A DNA stretch of 64,000 nt, taken from assembly GCF_000730245.1 (NCBI RefSeq), contig NZ_CP004403.1:310001-374000 (forward strand), written 5' to 3'. This stretch comes from an endosymbiont of Acanthamoeba sp. UWC8 (lineage in GTDB: Bacteria > Pseudomonadota > Alphaproteobacteria > Rickettsiales > Midichloriaceae). The notes beneath the pieces are model-generated. The model was not told where the DNA came from, ran no database searches, and worked only from the letters and a program-made list of their open reading frames with translations. Position 1 is the first letter of the stretch, and every line of letters begins with the position of its first letter. Below are positions 37,641 to 46,989 of the stretch, piece by piece. Position numbers and translations under genes: made by a program.

Positions 37641-37937
37641 TTAATCATCGGCATTGCGCTTCAAATCCGGCATAATCTTAGAGAGGTCATAAGTTTTCTG
37701 AATATTTCCGTCTAAGTCTAAAATATAATTTACAATATCGCTTTCATCTTCAGCTTCCGACTCGCTTTCTTCCTTAAAAGCTTCGTTAAAATAGCTTAGG
37801 TAATTTTGATAATATTGTTGAATTTGAGAAGATAGTTTTCTCCATGACCTTACCAGTGCTTTAAGCTCTTTCGGCTTTAATGCCAACAAAGCAACTACTG
37901 AAACAACAACCAATTCTCCGAAAGAAAAGCCGAGCAT
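37641..37937 (-). CDS. tatB: Tat translocase subunit TatB
   Basis: Single-helix partner of TatC. LGFSFGELVVVSVVALLALKPKEL is the membrane helix, hinge (KP here) and start of the amphipathic helix, ending in VRSWRKLSSQIQQYYQNY. I start at the ATG giving MLGFSFG (98 residues); a start at 37973 adds 12 basic residues (MLNLSLSNKKKF) not usual for the family. The long C-tail rich in E and D favours TatB over TatA. The distance to tatC is 26 bases. No tatA is in the window. Confidence 0.75.
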   Translation of the reverse strand: MLGFSFGELVVVSVVALLALKPKELKALVRSWRKLSSQIQQYYQNYLSYFNEAFKEESESEAEDESDIVNYILDLDGNIQKTYDLSKIMPDLKRNADD

Positions 37938-38040
37938 AAATTTTTTTTTATTACTTAAACTAAGGTTTAGCATAATATAGACTTGAATTAAAGCGCTTCC
38001 TGCAATATTTTTATATTAATAATACAAAAAATTTATAAGC

Positions 38041-38415
38041 ATGTCCAATTTAGAGCAAGTAAAAGAAAGACTGAAGAGCGCATTGAATAAAGTCAATAAT
38101 AAGATTATTGATGCACAAAAAGCAATTCAAAGTCAACATCAATTAGAAACTGAAAATAATGAATTAAAAGCAGCCATGGCTCTTTTGCAAAAAGAAATTT
38201 CAGAACTTAAACATAAGATAAGGAGCATAGGAATTGAGCAGGAGCAAAAATCTTTGAGTAAACAAGCTGAAATATCTGCTCCAGAAATTAAGGCTCCCGG
38301 TTCGAGGGTAAGAAAATCTATTGACGGAAATAAGACTGATGAAAGCGAAGAGATTAACTCCAAGGTTTCACTTAATGAATTGAAAGGTTTAGTGGGGAAT
38401 AAGAAATGGGAATAG
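38041..38415 (+). CDS. coiled-coil protein upstream of zapA
   Basis: 124-residue soluble protein. Residues 1-75 are a strong heptad coiled coil (LEQVKERLKSALNKVNNKII through LKHKIRSIGIEQ). The remaining part is disordered and charged. It overlaps zapA by 10 bases, and a short coiled-coil gene in this position is common in alphaproteobacteria, so a link with Z-ring assembly is a reasonable inference. The gene diverges from tatB. Confidence 0.6.
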   Translation: MSNLEQVKERLKSALNKVNNKIIDAQKAIQSQHQLETENNELKAAMALLQKEISELKHKIRSIGIEQEQKSLSKQAEISAPEIKAPGSRVRKSIDGNKTDESEEINSKVSLNELKGLVGNKKWE

Positions 38416-38714
38416 TTAACTTAAAATTTCGTAATCATAATATCCAATTTGAATGTGATAATGAGGAAAGAGTAATAACTTTATCTGAAAGACTAAAGAA
38501 AAAAATTGAAAATTTTTCAAATATTAAAGGAGCAACCGATACAAAGTTAATGTTTTTAGTAGCTTTAATGCTTGAAGATGAAGTTGATAATTTAAGCAAA
38601 GAACTTGAGCAAACCAAGGTTCAGCTTGATGAGGAGTCTGAAAGTAATAATGATGTTCTGTGCGATACATTAAATTATGTGGCAGAATACTTAGAAAATA
38701 TTGCAGAGAGATAA
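38406..38714 (+). CDS. zapA: cell division protein ZapA
   Basis: Cross-links FtsZ filaments in the Z-ring. The 102-residue protein has the beta-hairpin start VNLKFRNHNIQFECDNEERV and the helix SERLKKKIENFSNIKGATDT, with KLMFLVALMLEDEVDNLSKE, the signature coiled-coil start. A downstream 6S RNA candidate follows, as in many proteobacteria. Short proteins of this family diverge, but context and layout agree. Confidence 0.85.
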   Translation: MGIVNLKFRNHNIQFECDNEERVITLSERLKKKIENFSNIKGATDTKLMFLVALMLEDEVDNLSKELEQTKVQLDEESESNNDVLCDTLNYVAEYLENIAER

Positions 38715-38737
38715 TAAAAGTAGTAGAATACGTTTAA

Positions 38738-38906
38738 GGATAGACTGAGTGGTTCGTCGATGGGGCTAATTTCCTCCGGGGCCGATAAGTAGCTACATCG
38801 GGAGCCGTCCCTGACATCTAACCCGGCGTGGTGATGTTAAATGGCGCCCACCTTAATATAAAGGGCCTGTAGCGGGAAGCTTACCAACGGCCAAGTCAGT
38901 TTATCC
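38738..38906 (+). ncRNA. ssrS: probable 6S RNA
   Basis: A G+C-rich 169-base island directly after zapA, the classic 6S RNA location. The ends GGATAGACTG and CAGTTTATCC pair over ten positions and would form the closing stem. The interior has further short complementary arms (CCGGGGCC, GGGCCTGTAGC) and could fold into a long rod with a central bulge. 6S RNA binds RNA polymerase holoenzyme and mimics an open promoter. I see no open reading frame across it. The evidence is context plus closing stem; I cannot run a covariance model. Confidence 0.65.
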
Positions 38907-38952
38907 TTTCGCTATAATAATTATGGCTTCTTATAGACTAGAATTTACTCTT

Positions 38953-40113
38953 TTATTTTCCATTAATTTTACCTTCTGTTAACTCAGCTTTCTTATTTAA
39001 GTTTTTAGTAAAATTCCCAATTGATTCCCTTAATCCTTCTTTAGTTAGTCCTTGTTCTTTACTCAGGTCTTCTGTAAGTATGGGGAATATTATTTTTGTA
39101 ATCTCTTCAACTGCTTTCTGTAATTGCAAATCTTTTATCCCCATACCTACTAAATTCTGAAACTTATAAGCATTTTGTTTCACGCCAAAAAACTTTTTCA
39201 CCATATTAGAGTTATTATCTACACTATCTTTCTCTATTTGAGTTTGTACTGAATGTATTTTAGTAAGTAATTCCGGTGGGCTATTCTCAATAATTTTCTC
39301 TACTTGTAAGGCTTGCCGCTCTTCAACCGGATTCAACATTTTAGATACTTTGTGGAGGAAAAAAGATATTTTACTGTTGCTATTGCTCATTAGCAACCCG
39401 TAAAAAGAGCTATCTTTGTTTATTACCGCTGTAATTCCAGTCTCCTCTACCACACTATGATATTGCTGCTTCAAAGCCTCTATACCTTTATCTATTTCTT
39501 TTGTAAGCATATCTTTTTTTAAATCTCGCTTACTTAATACATTTTCTTCCTTATAAGCTTGCTTCAGATCAAGTAATTCACAGCTACCCTTAGATATTTC
39601 AGCTAAAATATTTTGAAATTCTTGCTTTATTACTTTCTTTTTTTCAGCTTGCTCCTCAAACAATAAATGGGAAGCAATTTTACTATACAATACATTATGC
39701 AAAGCCTCTGCTAGATCATCAATTTTTTTCGATTCTATTGAGGTTCCAGGTAATGATTCCTGTAATAATGCTTGTAGCGCTTCCGGTGTAACAAATTCCT
39801 CAATATTACTTCTACTTATACTAAACCCTATAGGTAGGCTTATGTTATAATTAACACTTATATTGAAAGGAATTTGCATTTCTTTAAATATATTTCTTAA
39901 TACATCCTCTGCATCTTTATATTCTATATTTATTTTATGTGCTTTCGCCGCTTCAGCCCCTAAATTATCAGCAAAATAATCTATCTGGAAATAGAAGTCG
40001 AATGCTTGGTTTAGATCATTAAATTGCTTAATAAGAGCTCGGCATTTTATTCCTCTTTCTCGATACCTATCACGTATCTCTCTAACCTGAGCATCATATC
40101 CCTCTCTTTTCAT
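38953..40113 (-). CDS. hypothetical helical protein, 386 residues
   Basis: No family recognised. The protein is mostly helical and charged, with no signal peptide or membrane segment. Coiled-coil-like stretches occur near residues 1-30 (MKREGYDAQVREIRDRYRER), 165-245 and 340-386. Uneven composition (K, E, L, I, N) matches other lineage-specific proteins in this window. It is convergent with the 6S RNA gene and followed by the NUDIX remnant upstream. A role as a secreted host-interaction protein is possible but nothing supports it directly. Confidence 0.5.
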   Translation of the reverse strand: MKREGYDAQVREIRDRYRERGIKCRALIKQFNDLNQAFDFYFQIDYFADNLGAEAAKAHKINIEYKDAEDVLRNIFKEMQIPFNISVNYNISLPIGFSISRSNIEEFVTPEALQALLQESLPGTSIESKKIDDLAEALHNVLYSKIASHLLFEEQAEKKKVIKQEFQNILAEISKGSCELLDLKQAYKEENVLSKRDLKKDMLTKEIDKGIEALKQQYHSVVEETGITAVINKDSSFYGLLMSNSNSKISFFLHKVSKMLNPVEERQALQVEKIIENSPPELLTKIHSVQTQIEKDSVDNNSNMVKKFFGVKQNAYKFQNLVGMGIKDLQLQKAVEEITKIIFPILTEDLSKEQGLTKEGLRESIGNFTKNLNKKAELTEGKINGK

Positions 40114-40243
40114 AAAAGTTTATTAATATATTATATATATTAATAATCATCTTATAAAAAAAAGCTTAATATTTAGTTAATCAACTTATTACTTGCTATT
40201 AAAATCACAAGATTTGCTTATAAAGCTCCTATCAATGTAAGTT

Positions 40244-40722
40244 TTACAAAAGATTAGGCCATATGTAATTTACACAAGGCAGCAGCTGCAGGTGGAGTTT
40301 ATTACGAGGCAATCGTAATAATTCCTCTTTATTTACAAAGAAACCTCCGGAAACTTCTTTATCATTAAATTGCATTTCTTTATTTAAAGTGGTTTGATAT
40401 AAAAATATTCTTCTATGATGCCGGTCATTATCAAATATAAATTCAGCTAATGTTTTAAGCTCCGCTTCTAAGCCTAATTCTTCCTCCAATTCTCTTTTTG
40501 CTGCATCAAGAGGAGCTTCTCCCGCCTCAACGTGCCCGCCCGCCGATGTGCAATAATATCCGGGTAGATATTTAACATGATTAGCTCGCTTTTGAATAAA
40601 AATTTTGTCTCCTTCTCAAACTAAAATATGCACTATTTGATTGGGTAATAACTCCTCATATACTTGCTCACGAGTAGCTCGTATAAAATCTTTCCTTTAT
40701 AGTCTATTACATCTATTTGCAT
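40244..40722 (-). pseudogene. NUDIX hydrolase pseudogene (frameshift plus in-frame stop)
   Basis: Read in pieces, the locus encodes a full NUDIX protein: MQIDVIDYKGK in one frame, then after a one-base loss near 40690 FIRATREQVYEELLPNQIVH, then an in-frame TGA at 40616-40618, then EGDKIFIQKRANHVKYLPGY, and the NUDIX box GGHVEAGEAPLDAAKRELEE followed by ELGL. The box fits GX5EX7REUXEEXGU. Two independent lesions make this a pseudogene. Relatives hydrolyse isopentenyl diphosphate-like or nucleotide-linked substrates; this substrate is unknown. Confidence 0.8.
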
Positions 40723-40798
40723 AACATTATAAAACAAAAAAGTTGTGGATGGATAATATGCAATCAGGATACTAAAGCAACTATAATTGAATTCTAAA

Positions 40799-41098
40799 TT
40801 ATCTTTTACCCATGACGTTCGGCAATTTTTGTCCACCGCCAATCGGAGTTACGGGTGGGGTAAGTTGGTTGAATAATTGATTAGGCGTAATGCTTTGCAC
40901 AAACCCTTGCATAGCAGAACATGCCTTATAAATTAATAAACCAAAGAAAGGTGAAATCTGGTTTGCCTTTTGCCATAAATCATCTTCAAATTTAAAAAGC
41001 CCAAATTCAGTATTATTACTTGCACCCGTACTTCCGCCAGTTCCCATTCCTCTTAAGGTGTTTGCAGTAAAATTCTGCATTGCAACATCATCTGACAT
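40799..41098 (-). CDS. small hypothetical protein, 99 residues
   Basis: No family recognised. The protein is glycine-, serine- and asparagine-rich at the N-terminus (GMGTGGSTGASNNT), has a helical middle (FFGLLIYKACSAMQGFVQ), and a proline-rich C-terminus. It diverges from uvrC, with about 90 bases between starts, and lies upstream of the NUDIX remnant. Whether it is translated is uncertain. Confidence 0.45.
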   Translation of the reverse strand: MSDDVAMQNFTANTLRGMGTGGSTGASNNTEFGLFKFEDDLWQKANQISPFFGLLIYKACSAMQGFVQSITPNQLFNQLTPPVTPIGGGQKLPNVMGKR

Positions 41099-41187
41099 TA
41101 GAAAAAACCTAAATTAACTTTGCTATTCATACTTTAATTATATATTAATTGTACTACATTATATATGTAACTACAATCTGATCAGCC

Positions 41188-43032
41188 ATGTTTGTCGAAC
41201 AATCAATTAAAAAAGGTATCGGTATAGTCTCGGAAGCTGCAAGAGCTATGCCTGCGGCACCGGGTATATATAAGATGATTAATATTGAGAGTGAGATTGT
41301 ATATGTCGGTAAAGCCAAAAATTTACCCAAGCGGGTTATATCTTATACTAAAGTTGAAAACTTGCCAACCCGCCTTAAGCGTATGATTGCCTCACTAAGC
41401 AGAATTGAATACTTAACCACTAACACCGAAGCTGAAGCATTACTTTTAGAAGCGAATCTTATAAAATCATTAAAACCGAAATTTAATATTGCTTTAAAAG
41501 ATGATAAATCTTTCCCCTATATAGTTATAGAAGATAAACATGACTATCCCAGAATTGCTAAATTCCGAGGGACAAAGAAAGAAAATTATACTTATTTCGG
41601 CCCTTTCGCGCAAGCCAGAAACGTAAATGAAACCATAGTCGAACTGCAAAAACTATTTGGAATCAGACCATGCAGCGATAGTTACTTTGCATCACGGAAA
41701 AGGCCTTGCCTACAATATCAGATTAAGCGCTGCACCGCCCCTTGCACTAATAAAATATCCAAAGAAAACTATCAAAAAATAGTTAAACAAACAAAGGATT
41801 TTTTATCGGGTAAAAACTCGGAAATTCAAACTAAGCTGATCAGTGAAATGGAACGCGCCAGCGAAAAGCTTGATTATGAGAAGGCCGCGGAGCTAAGGGA
41901 TAGAATAAGGCTCTTAAGCCAAACTCAAGCTAAAAATAAATTTAAAACAGACAGTATTTCAGATGCGGATTTAATCGCGCTCCACAGAGATGATACAGGC
42001 TGTGCAGTTCAGGTTATGTTTATCAGAAACGGCACTAATTACGGCGATAAAGTATACTTTCCCATTCATACCGAAGAATTGAGCGACGGTGAAGTCATTG
42101 AACTTTTTATAGGACAAATATACCAAAGGACTCCTCCTGCAAAAAATATTTTAACCACTACCGAGCTTCCTTCAAAGGAGGCGCTTGAGCAGGCTTTAAA
42201 CAAATTATGGGATATAAAAACTAAAATAATTATCGCTAAAAAAGAAGCGCATAAACACTTAATGGAAATTGCATTACTGAATGCTAAAGAGGCATTGAGT
42301 AGAGTTAATAAACAAAAAGCAAAACAATTATCTACGCTTGAAAATGTGGCTAAGTTATTTGAGTTACCGAAAACACCAAAACGCATTGAAGTCTATGACA
42401 ACAGCCACATTCAAGGAACTAATGCCGTCGGTTGCATGATTGTTGCAGGCGCTGAAGGATTTATGAAAAATCAATATAGAAGATTTTTGATTAAAAGTCT
42501 AAAGGGAATAGGTGAAGGCGATGATTACCAGATGCTGAGAGAAGTTTTAGAACGAAGATTTAAAAGACTTATGCCTGATAATTATCCTGATTTAATACTA
42601 ATCGACGGAGGCAAAGGTCATCTGAGTGTTGCAAAAGAGATGTTTGAGAAGTTTAATATTAGTGATATAAAATTAGTCTGCATTTCAAAAGGAGCTGATC
42701 GAAATGCAGGTAGAGAGTTTTTCCATACCCTCGATAAAAAACCTTTTCAATTGGATAGAAATGACCCTACGCTACATTATTTACAACTGATAAGAGATGA
42801 AGTGCACCGTTTTGCAATTGAATCACATCGTAAGCGCAGGATTAAAGACACGACTAAGTCCGGAATTGATGAAATTCCGCAGATCGGCGCAAAACGCAAA
42901 AAGCTGCTATTAAGCCACTTCGGTTCTTTAGAAAGATTAAAAGAAGCAAATTTTGAAGATATTATTAGGATAGGCGGGATAAGCAAAAAGATTGCAAAGT
43001 TAATTCACAACTATTTACACAATGAGCAATAG
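41188..43032 (+). CDS. uvrC: UvrABC system protein C
   Basis: Dual-incision nuclease of nucleotide excision repair. The 614-residue protein has the GIY-YIG domain at the N-terminus (PGIYKMINIESEIVYVGKAK, residues about 25-44), an UVR motif near 215-240 (RASEKLDYEKAAELRDRIRL), the RNase H-like domain with EVYDNSHIQGTNAVG near 400 and LILIDGGKGHLSVAKEMF near 470, and C-terminal helix-hairpin-helix repeats (IDEIPQIGAKRKKLLLSHFG, then a second). The length and order of domains are normal. pgsA follows after 43 bases, same strand. Confidence 0.96.
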   Translation: MFVEQSIKKGIGIVSEAARAMPAAPGIYKMINIESEIVYVGKAKNLPKRVISYTKVENLPTRLKRMIASLSRIEYLTTNTEAEALLLEANLIKSLKPKFNIALKDDKSFPYIVIEDKHDYPRIAKFRGTKKENYTYFGPFAQARNVNETIVELQKLFGIRPCSDSYFASRKRPCLQYQIKRCTAPCTNKISKENYQKIVKQTKDFLSGKNSEIQTKLISEMERASEKLDYEKAAELRDRIRLLSQTQAKNKFKTDSISDADLIALHRDDTGCAVQVMFIRNGTNYGDKVYFPIHTEELSDGEVIELFIGQIYQRTPPAKNILTTTELPSKEALEQALNKLWDIKTKIIIAKKEAHKHLMEIALLNAKEALSRVNKQKAKQLSTLENVAKLFELPKTPKRIEVYDNSHIQGTNAVGCMIVAGAEGFMKNQYRRFLIKSLKGIGEGDDYQMLREVLERRFKRLMPDNYPDLILIDGGKGHLSVAKEMFEKFNISDIKLVCISKGADRNAGREFFHTLDKKPFQLDRNDPTLHYLQLIRDEVHRFAIESHRKRRIKDTTKSGIDEIPQIGAKRKKLLLSHFGSLERLKEANFEDIIRIGGISKKIAKLIHNYLHNEQ

Positions 43033-43075
43033 TTAGTAAACTAGCCTCATAATTAACCAGTCCCCTGCTAGGTTC

Positions 43076-43615
43076 ATGTTAAAAGATCTACCTAATTTTC
43101 TAACCATTTTAAGGATTTTATTGATTCCTGTGTTAGTATTATCTTTTTATCTGGAAGGCAAGCTTTCTCATTATATAGCAGCTTCTATTTTTATATTTGC
43201 CAGTATCACCGATTTCTTTGACGGCTACCTGGCCAGAGTATTAAAAGCTCAATCTAATTTCGGAAAAATGCTCGACCCTATAGCCGATAAGTTATTAGTT
43301 GCCTCAACTCTTATGATGCTGGTTCACTTCGGCCATGCACCTGTAATTCCTACCATTGCTATTTTATGCAGAGAAATATTGGTTTCGGGATTAAGGGAAT
43401 ATCTTGCCGAATTTAAAGTCAGTATTCCCGTTTCAAAATTAGGTAAAGTTAAAACCGCAGTTCAGATGGCGGCAATCATAATATTGCTGTTAGGTAATAA
43501 AGTCTTACCAATACCTTATTTAGACCGTATCGGCGAAATAGCACTATGGGTGGCAGCAGTTTTAACCCTGATTACCGGGTATGCATATTGGAAGGAGAGA
43601 TTTAAATATATTTAA
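43076..43615 (+). CDS. pgsA: CDP-diacylglycerol--glycerol-3-phosphate phosphatidyltransferase
   Basis: Makes phosphatidylglycerol phosphate from CDP-diacylglycerol and glycerol 3-phosphate. The 179-residue protein has the CDP-alcohol phosphotransferase motif in ITDFFDGYLARVLKAQSNFG through KMLDPIADKLL (residues about 46-75) and several membrane helices. The order uvrC-pgsA is widespread in proteobacteria. Full length. Confidence 0.94.
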   Translation: MLKDLPNFLTILRILLIPVLVLSFYLEGKLSHYIAASIFIFASITDFFDGYLARVLKAQSNFGKMLDPIADKLLVASTLMMLVHFGHAPVIPTIAILCREILVSGLREYLAEFKVSIPVSKLGKVKTAVQMAAIIILLLGNKVLPIPYLDRIGEIALWVAAVLTLITGYAYWKERFKYI

Positions 43616-43629
43616 ACCGTTTTCTATTA

Positions 43630-46600
43630 TCACAAGCTTAAACTTGTATTTTTATTATTATTTTCACTATATCTGTCTTGATGAGATTTTGTAATCTCTA
43701 TACCTAATCCTTTATTTAGTTGGTCTTTTACAGCGTTTTCTAATTGCTCATTAAAAGCTTCTTCAGGTAAATATATACCGCCACTAACCAGACCTGCCCC
43801 TGTATATTTGCTGGCATCATAAAATATCTTACTTAACCCCGTAGCATTTCCCTTACCCCAACTATTAAATACAACTTCTCCAACAATTTTTTCCGACTTA
43901 CTACTAAGCTTCAGCTCTCCTTCCTTAATCTCTATCAGATTTTCAACATTTATAGATTGGCCAGATAATTCTTTTATAACTTCTTTCATCATTAATCTTA
44001 TATTATAGCCATCTACTCCGCGGTTTTCCCCTTCTCCGAAAAGGTTTTGCGTAATTTTATCCGCTATCATATCAAATACTATAATTAATTCTATATCTTG
44101 AGGGTTATCAAGATTTTGGTATATCTCTCTTGCAAGTAAGTTTATGTTTCCCTTGTATTCTGAAACATGCTTTAAACGGTCGGGGTCAATTTCAAAATTG
44201 GCATCAATCTCCTCATGCTCAAATTTTTTAATCAAGTATTCCCCTAAATTCTTGTTATGAGGCAGAATATTTTTCTTCAAGCCTTCCATTAGGTTTTCTT
44301 TTATTACCTCCGATATTGCCTTTTCATCCGGTAATTCCGCCTCACTTAAATCCACGCCAACTAACGAAATACCCCTCAAATCAACACCTGAAAAATCACC
44401 GATTAATTTTGCTCCGCCTAAATTCAAATCTCCACCCAGATCTAAAGATTCTACCATCGTCTTTAGGGTAGCAGCATCGATTACCGCGCCTTCAAAGCTG
44501 ACATTTTCCAGAGTTGTACCTTTAAAGGAAGTATTAGTAAATTTACTACCGTTAAAGCTGGTATTAACTATTACAGATTTATCAAAGGAGGTGTTAATAA
44601 AGTCTTTACCTGATAAGTCTCTGCCGTCAATGATTATATCATCATATTTAACCTGCTCCTCCGGCTTTTTACCTTCCCCGCTTTGCTCAATTTTATTTTC
44701 CATAGCTTGGTCAAACTCTTTTTGTCTTTCAATCTCTGCAATAGTATTTTTAATATCGTCAGCTATATTTACTAATATCTCACCGGCCTTTCTTCCTTTA
44801 ATTACTTGGGGGATTCTTTCACTTCTTTCAAGTTGTTCAGTGACTAGATCTATAATATTATCTTTATTTACCTCAAACTGAACTTTTAATTCTTCTCTTA
44901 TACTCGGGTCGTTTTTAATTATCTCAAGTAGCACCCTTAAAGCTTTAATACTTTTTCCCTCTCCATAGGCATCAATTATTTCAATCAACTTATCTGAATG
45001 ATTTAATAAATGAGGAACAAGATCATATAAGCTACCTTTTAATCCATATTCATTCAGTACTTCAACCTTAGGTAATACTTGATCTAATACGCCAACGATT
45101 ATCTCGCTTTTCTCTAAAAAATACTTCCTTACGTTTTCATCATTCTTTGTAATCTCCAGCAAATTCTTGGCAATTGATAAGTATTTTTGCTGATCAGTTA
45201 TTTTATCGTCTTGATAAATATCTATTATCCCAACCAACTTATCTGAATGGTTTAATAAATGCGGGACAAGATCATATAAGCTACCTTTTAATCGATATTC
45301 ATTCAGTGCTTCAACCTTAGGTAATACTTGATCTAATACGCCAACGATTATCTCGCTTTTCTCTAAAAAATACTTCCTTATATTTTCATCATTCTTTGTA
45401 ATCTCCAGCAAATTCTTGGCAATTGATAAGTATTTTTGCTGATCAGTTATTTTGTCGTCTTGATAAATATCTATTATCCCGGCCAACTTGTCAGAATGAT
45501 TTAATAAATGCGGAACAAGATCATATAAGCTACCTTTTAATCCATATTCATTCAGTACTTCAACCTTAGGTAATACTTGATCTAATACGCCAACGATTAT
45601 CTCGCTTTTCTCTGCAAAATACTTCCTTATATTTTCATCATTCTTTGTAATCTCCAGCAAATTCTTGGCAATTGATAAGTATTTTTGCTGATCAGTTATT
45701 TTATCGTCTTGATAAATATCTATTATCCCGACCAACTTATCTGAATGATTTAATAAATGCGGAACAAGATCATATAAGTTGCCTTTTAATCCATACTCTT
45801 TAAGCCCTTCAACATTTTGGAATACCTTATCTAAAACTTCCGCAATAAGTCCACTGTTTTTAGTCAGATAATCTTTGATTTCCTTATTTTCATTTACTAG
45901 GGATAAAAGTTTTGCTGACATATCAACAAATCTTCCTCCCACGAAATCATTAAAAACATTTTGTAGAACTTCCGGTTTATCAATAAGGCTTGGAAGTATT
46001 TCAACAAATGGGTAAATATTAGCAGCCGAGATACCGAATTGCTCCGCTTTTTTACTTATACTTTCCGGCTCAAGCTTTAGTCCTTGTTCAACTTCTTTTT
46101 TATCCTGCTCTAATATCCCGACAATTAAATTTGTAAATAACTCATCTTGAGCTTGTTTTTTGATTAATTCTTTTAAAGATGTTTCCTTATGATCTACCGT
46201 GCCTACCATCTTAGGATCATTTAATAGCTCTAGAATTTTTTTGGATAAAACTATATAATCATTATTATTTATAGCACTTACTATGATTTGAGCTTCCTGC
46301 GGCTTAGTTAAAACTACATTTAAAATATCGAGAATTTGACTATCAAACTTATAATCTTTAGTTGTGTTCTTTAAACTTTCATTTTCTTCTATAATTTTCT
46401 TAGCAATTCGGGGTAAAATGGTAGGATTATTTTTAATAATATTTTGTAACTTCGGGTTACTTATTAAATTTTCAAGCCGGATAAATATAGAGCCGTTTAA
46501 TGCTCCTTTGGTAATATTTTTTATAGCTTCTCTATCTGTTGTTATATCTGTTAAGGCAGGTTTTAATTTATTTATTTCATCAGAAGTAAGGTAATTATTT

Positions 46601-46989
46601 TGCTCTAAATATTTACTGATATGAGGCATAAAGCTTTTATTACTAAGATCTTGGATAAAATTAGTAAAACTTTCTTTTTCAGTTAATCCGCTTTGAAAAT
46701 CCGGATCCTGGGCTATCTCAGATGATAGCGCGAGTTTAATTAGATTAAAAGCATGTATAGGGTGAAGTATAGCAAATGAAAGACTTTTAAAAATTAACCC
46801 GAAACTGATCGCTGGTGCTTTCTTTGCTTTTTCCTCCGGAAGAATTGCTTTTACGGCGCTTTCGAGTAACCTGTCATTCTTACCCTCTAAAAAATAATCA
46901 ATAGCACTATAAATACCGCTCCATGCTTTTCTTTTCTCTTCTAATTCAATATTTATTTCATTTAACGGCTCTAAATTAGCATCTCTCAT
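43630..46989 (-). CDS. large repeat protein with 83-residue tandem repeats and pentapeptide region, 1119 residues
   Basis: I do not know a named family. Residues about 1-380 are helical, with many short leucine-rich segments. From about 384 to 676 an 83-residue unit repeats: KYFLEKSEIIVGVLDQVLPK, LNEYGLKGSLYDLVPHLLNH, then SDKLVGIIDIYQDDKITDQQ and KYLSIAKNLLEITKNDEN. The central copies are almost identical, and the flanking copies are more diverged. From about 784 to 890 pentapeptide-like repeats follow (INTSFDKSVIVNTSFNGSKF, ADLxx-type), which form a right-handed beta-helix. The C-terminal 230 residues are unique. No signal peptide, membrane segment or RTX motif is seen. A surface or host-interaction role is inference; a structural scaffold is equally possible. 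Confidence 0.7.
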   Translation of the reverse strand: MRDANLEPLNEINIELEEKRKAWSGIYSAIDYFLEGKNDRLLESAVKAILPEEKAKKAPAISFGLIFKSLSFAILHPIHAFNLIKLALSSEIAQDPDFQSGLTEKESFTNFIQDLSNKSFMPHISKYLEQNNYLTSDEINKLKPALTDITTDREAIKNITKGALNGSIFIRLENLISNPKLQNIIKNNPTILPRIAKKIIEENESLKNTTKDYKFDSQILDILNVVLTKPQEAQIIVSAINNNDYIVLSKKILELLNDPKMVGTVDHKETSLKELIKKQAQDELFTNLIVGILEQDKKEVEQGLKLEPESISKKAEQFGISAANIYPFVEILPSLIDKPEVLQNVFNDFVGGRFVDMSAKLLSLVNENKEIKDYLTKNSGLIAEVLDKVFQNVEGLKEYGLKGNLYDLVPHLLNHSDKLVGIIDIYQDDKITDQQKYLSIAKNLLEITKNDENIRKYFAEKSEIIVGVLDQVLPKVEVLNEYGLKGSLYDLVPHLLNHSDKLAGIIDIYQDDKITDQQKYLSIAKNLLEITKNDENIRKYFLEKSEIIVGVLDQVLPKVEALNEYRLKGSLYDLVPHLLNHSDKLVGIIDIYQDDKITDQQKYLSIAKNLLEITKNDENVRKYFLEKSEIIVGVLDQVLPKVEVLNEYGLKGSLYDLVPHLLNHSDKLIEIIDAYGEGKSIKALRVLLEIIKNDPSIREELKVQFEVNKDNIIDLVTEQLERSERIPQVIKGRKAGEILVNIADDIKNTIAEIERQKEFDQAMENKIEQSGEGKKPEEQVKYDDIIIDGRDLSGKDFINTSFDKSVIVNTSFNGSKFTNTSFKGTTLENVSFEGAVIDAATLKTMVESLDLGGDLNLGGAKLIGDFSGVDLRGISLVGVDLSEAELPDEKAISEVIKENLMEGLKKNILPHNKNLGEYLIKKFEHEEIDANFEIDPDRLKHVSEYKGNINLLAREIYQNLDNPQDIELIIVFDMIADKITQNLFGEGENRGVDGYNIRLMMKEVIKELSGQSINVENLIEIKEGELKLSSKSEKIVGEVVFNSWGKGNATGLSKIFYDASKYTGAGLVSGGIYLPEEAFNEQLENAVKDQLNKGLGIEITKSHQDRYSENNNKNTSLSL
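44992..45840 (-). repeat. 249-bp tandem repeats inside the large repeat protein gene
   Basis: Landmark words recur at exact 249-base spacing: a TCTGAATG/TCAGAATG word at about 44992, 45241, 45490 and 45739, and GTATTTTTGCTGATC at about 45181, 45430 and 45679. 249 is a multiple of three, so copy number can change without breaking the frame. The central copies differ by only a few bases, pointing to recent duplication or ongoing gene conversion. The same region gives residues 384-676 of the protein. Confidence 0.9.

Noticed and set aside
38738-38906. Signal recognition particle RNA as an alternative to 6S
   Set aside because: I do not see the conserved SRP tetraloop and GGAAGCAGCC-like core, whereas location after zapA and the long closing stem fit 6S.
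40616-40618. In-frame TGA in the NUDIX gene read as tryptophan (recoding)
   Set aside because: TGA is used as a normal stop elsewhere, for example at the end of the ELM1-family gene and of the toxin fragment, and the NUDIX gene also has a frameshift.
43630-46989. RTX-type type I secretion substrate
   Set aside because: No GGxGxD nonapeptide repeats are present; the repeats are helical and the pentapeptide region follows an A(D/N)LxX-like pattern.
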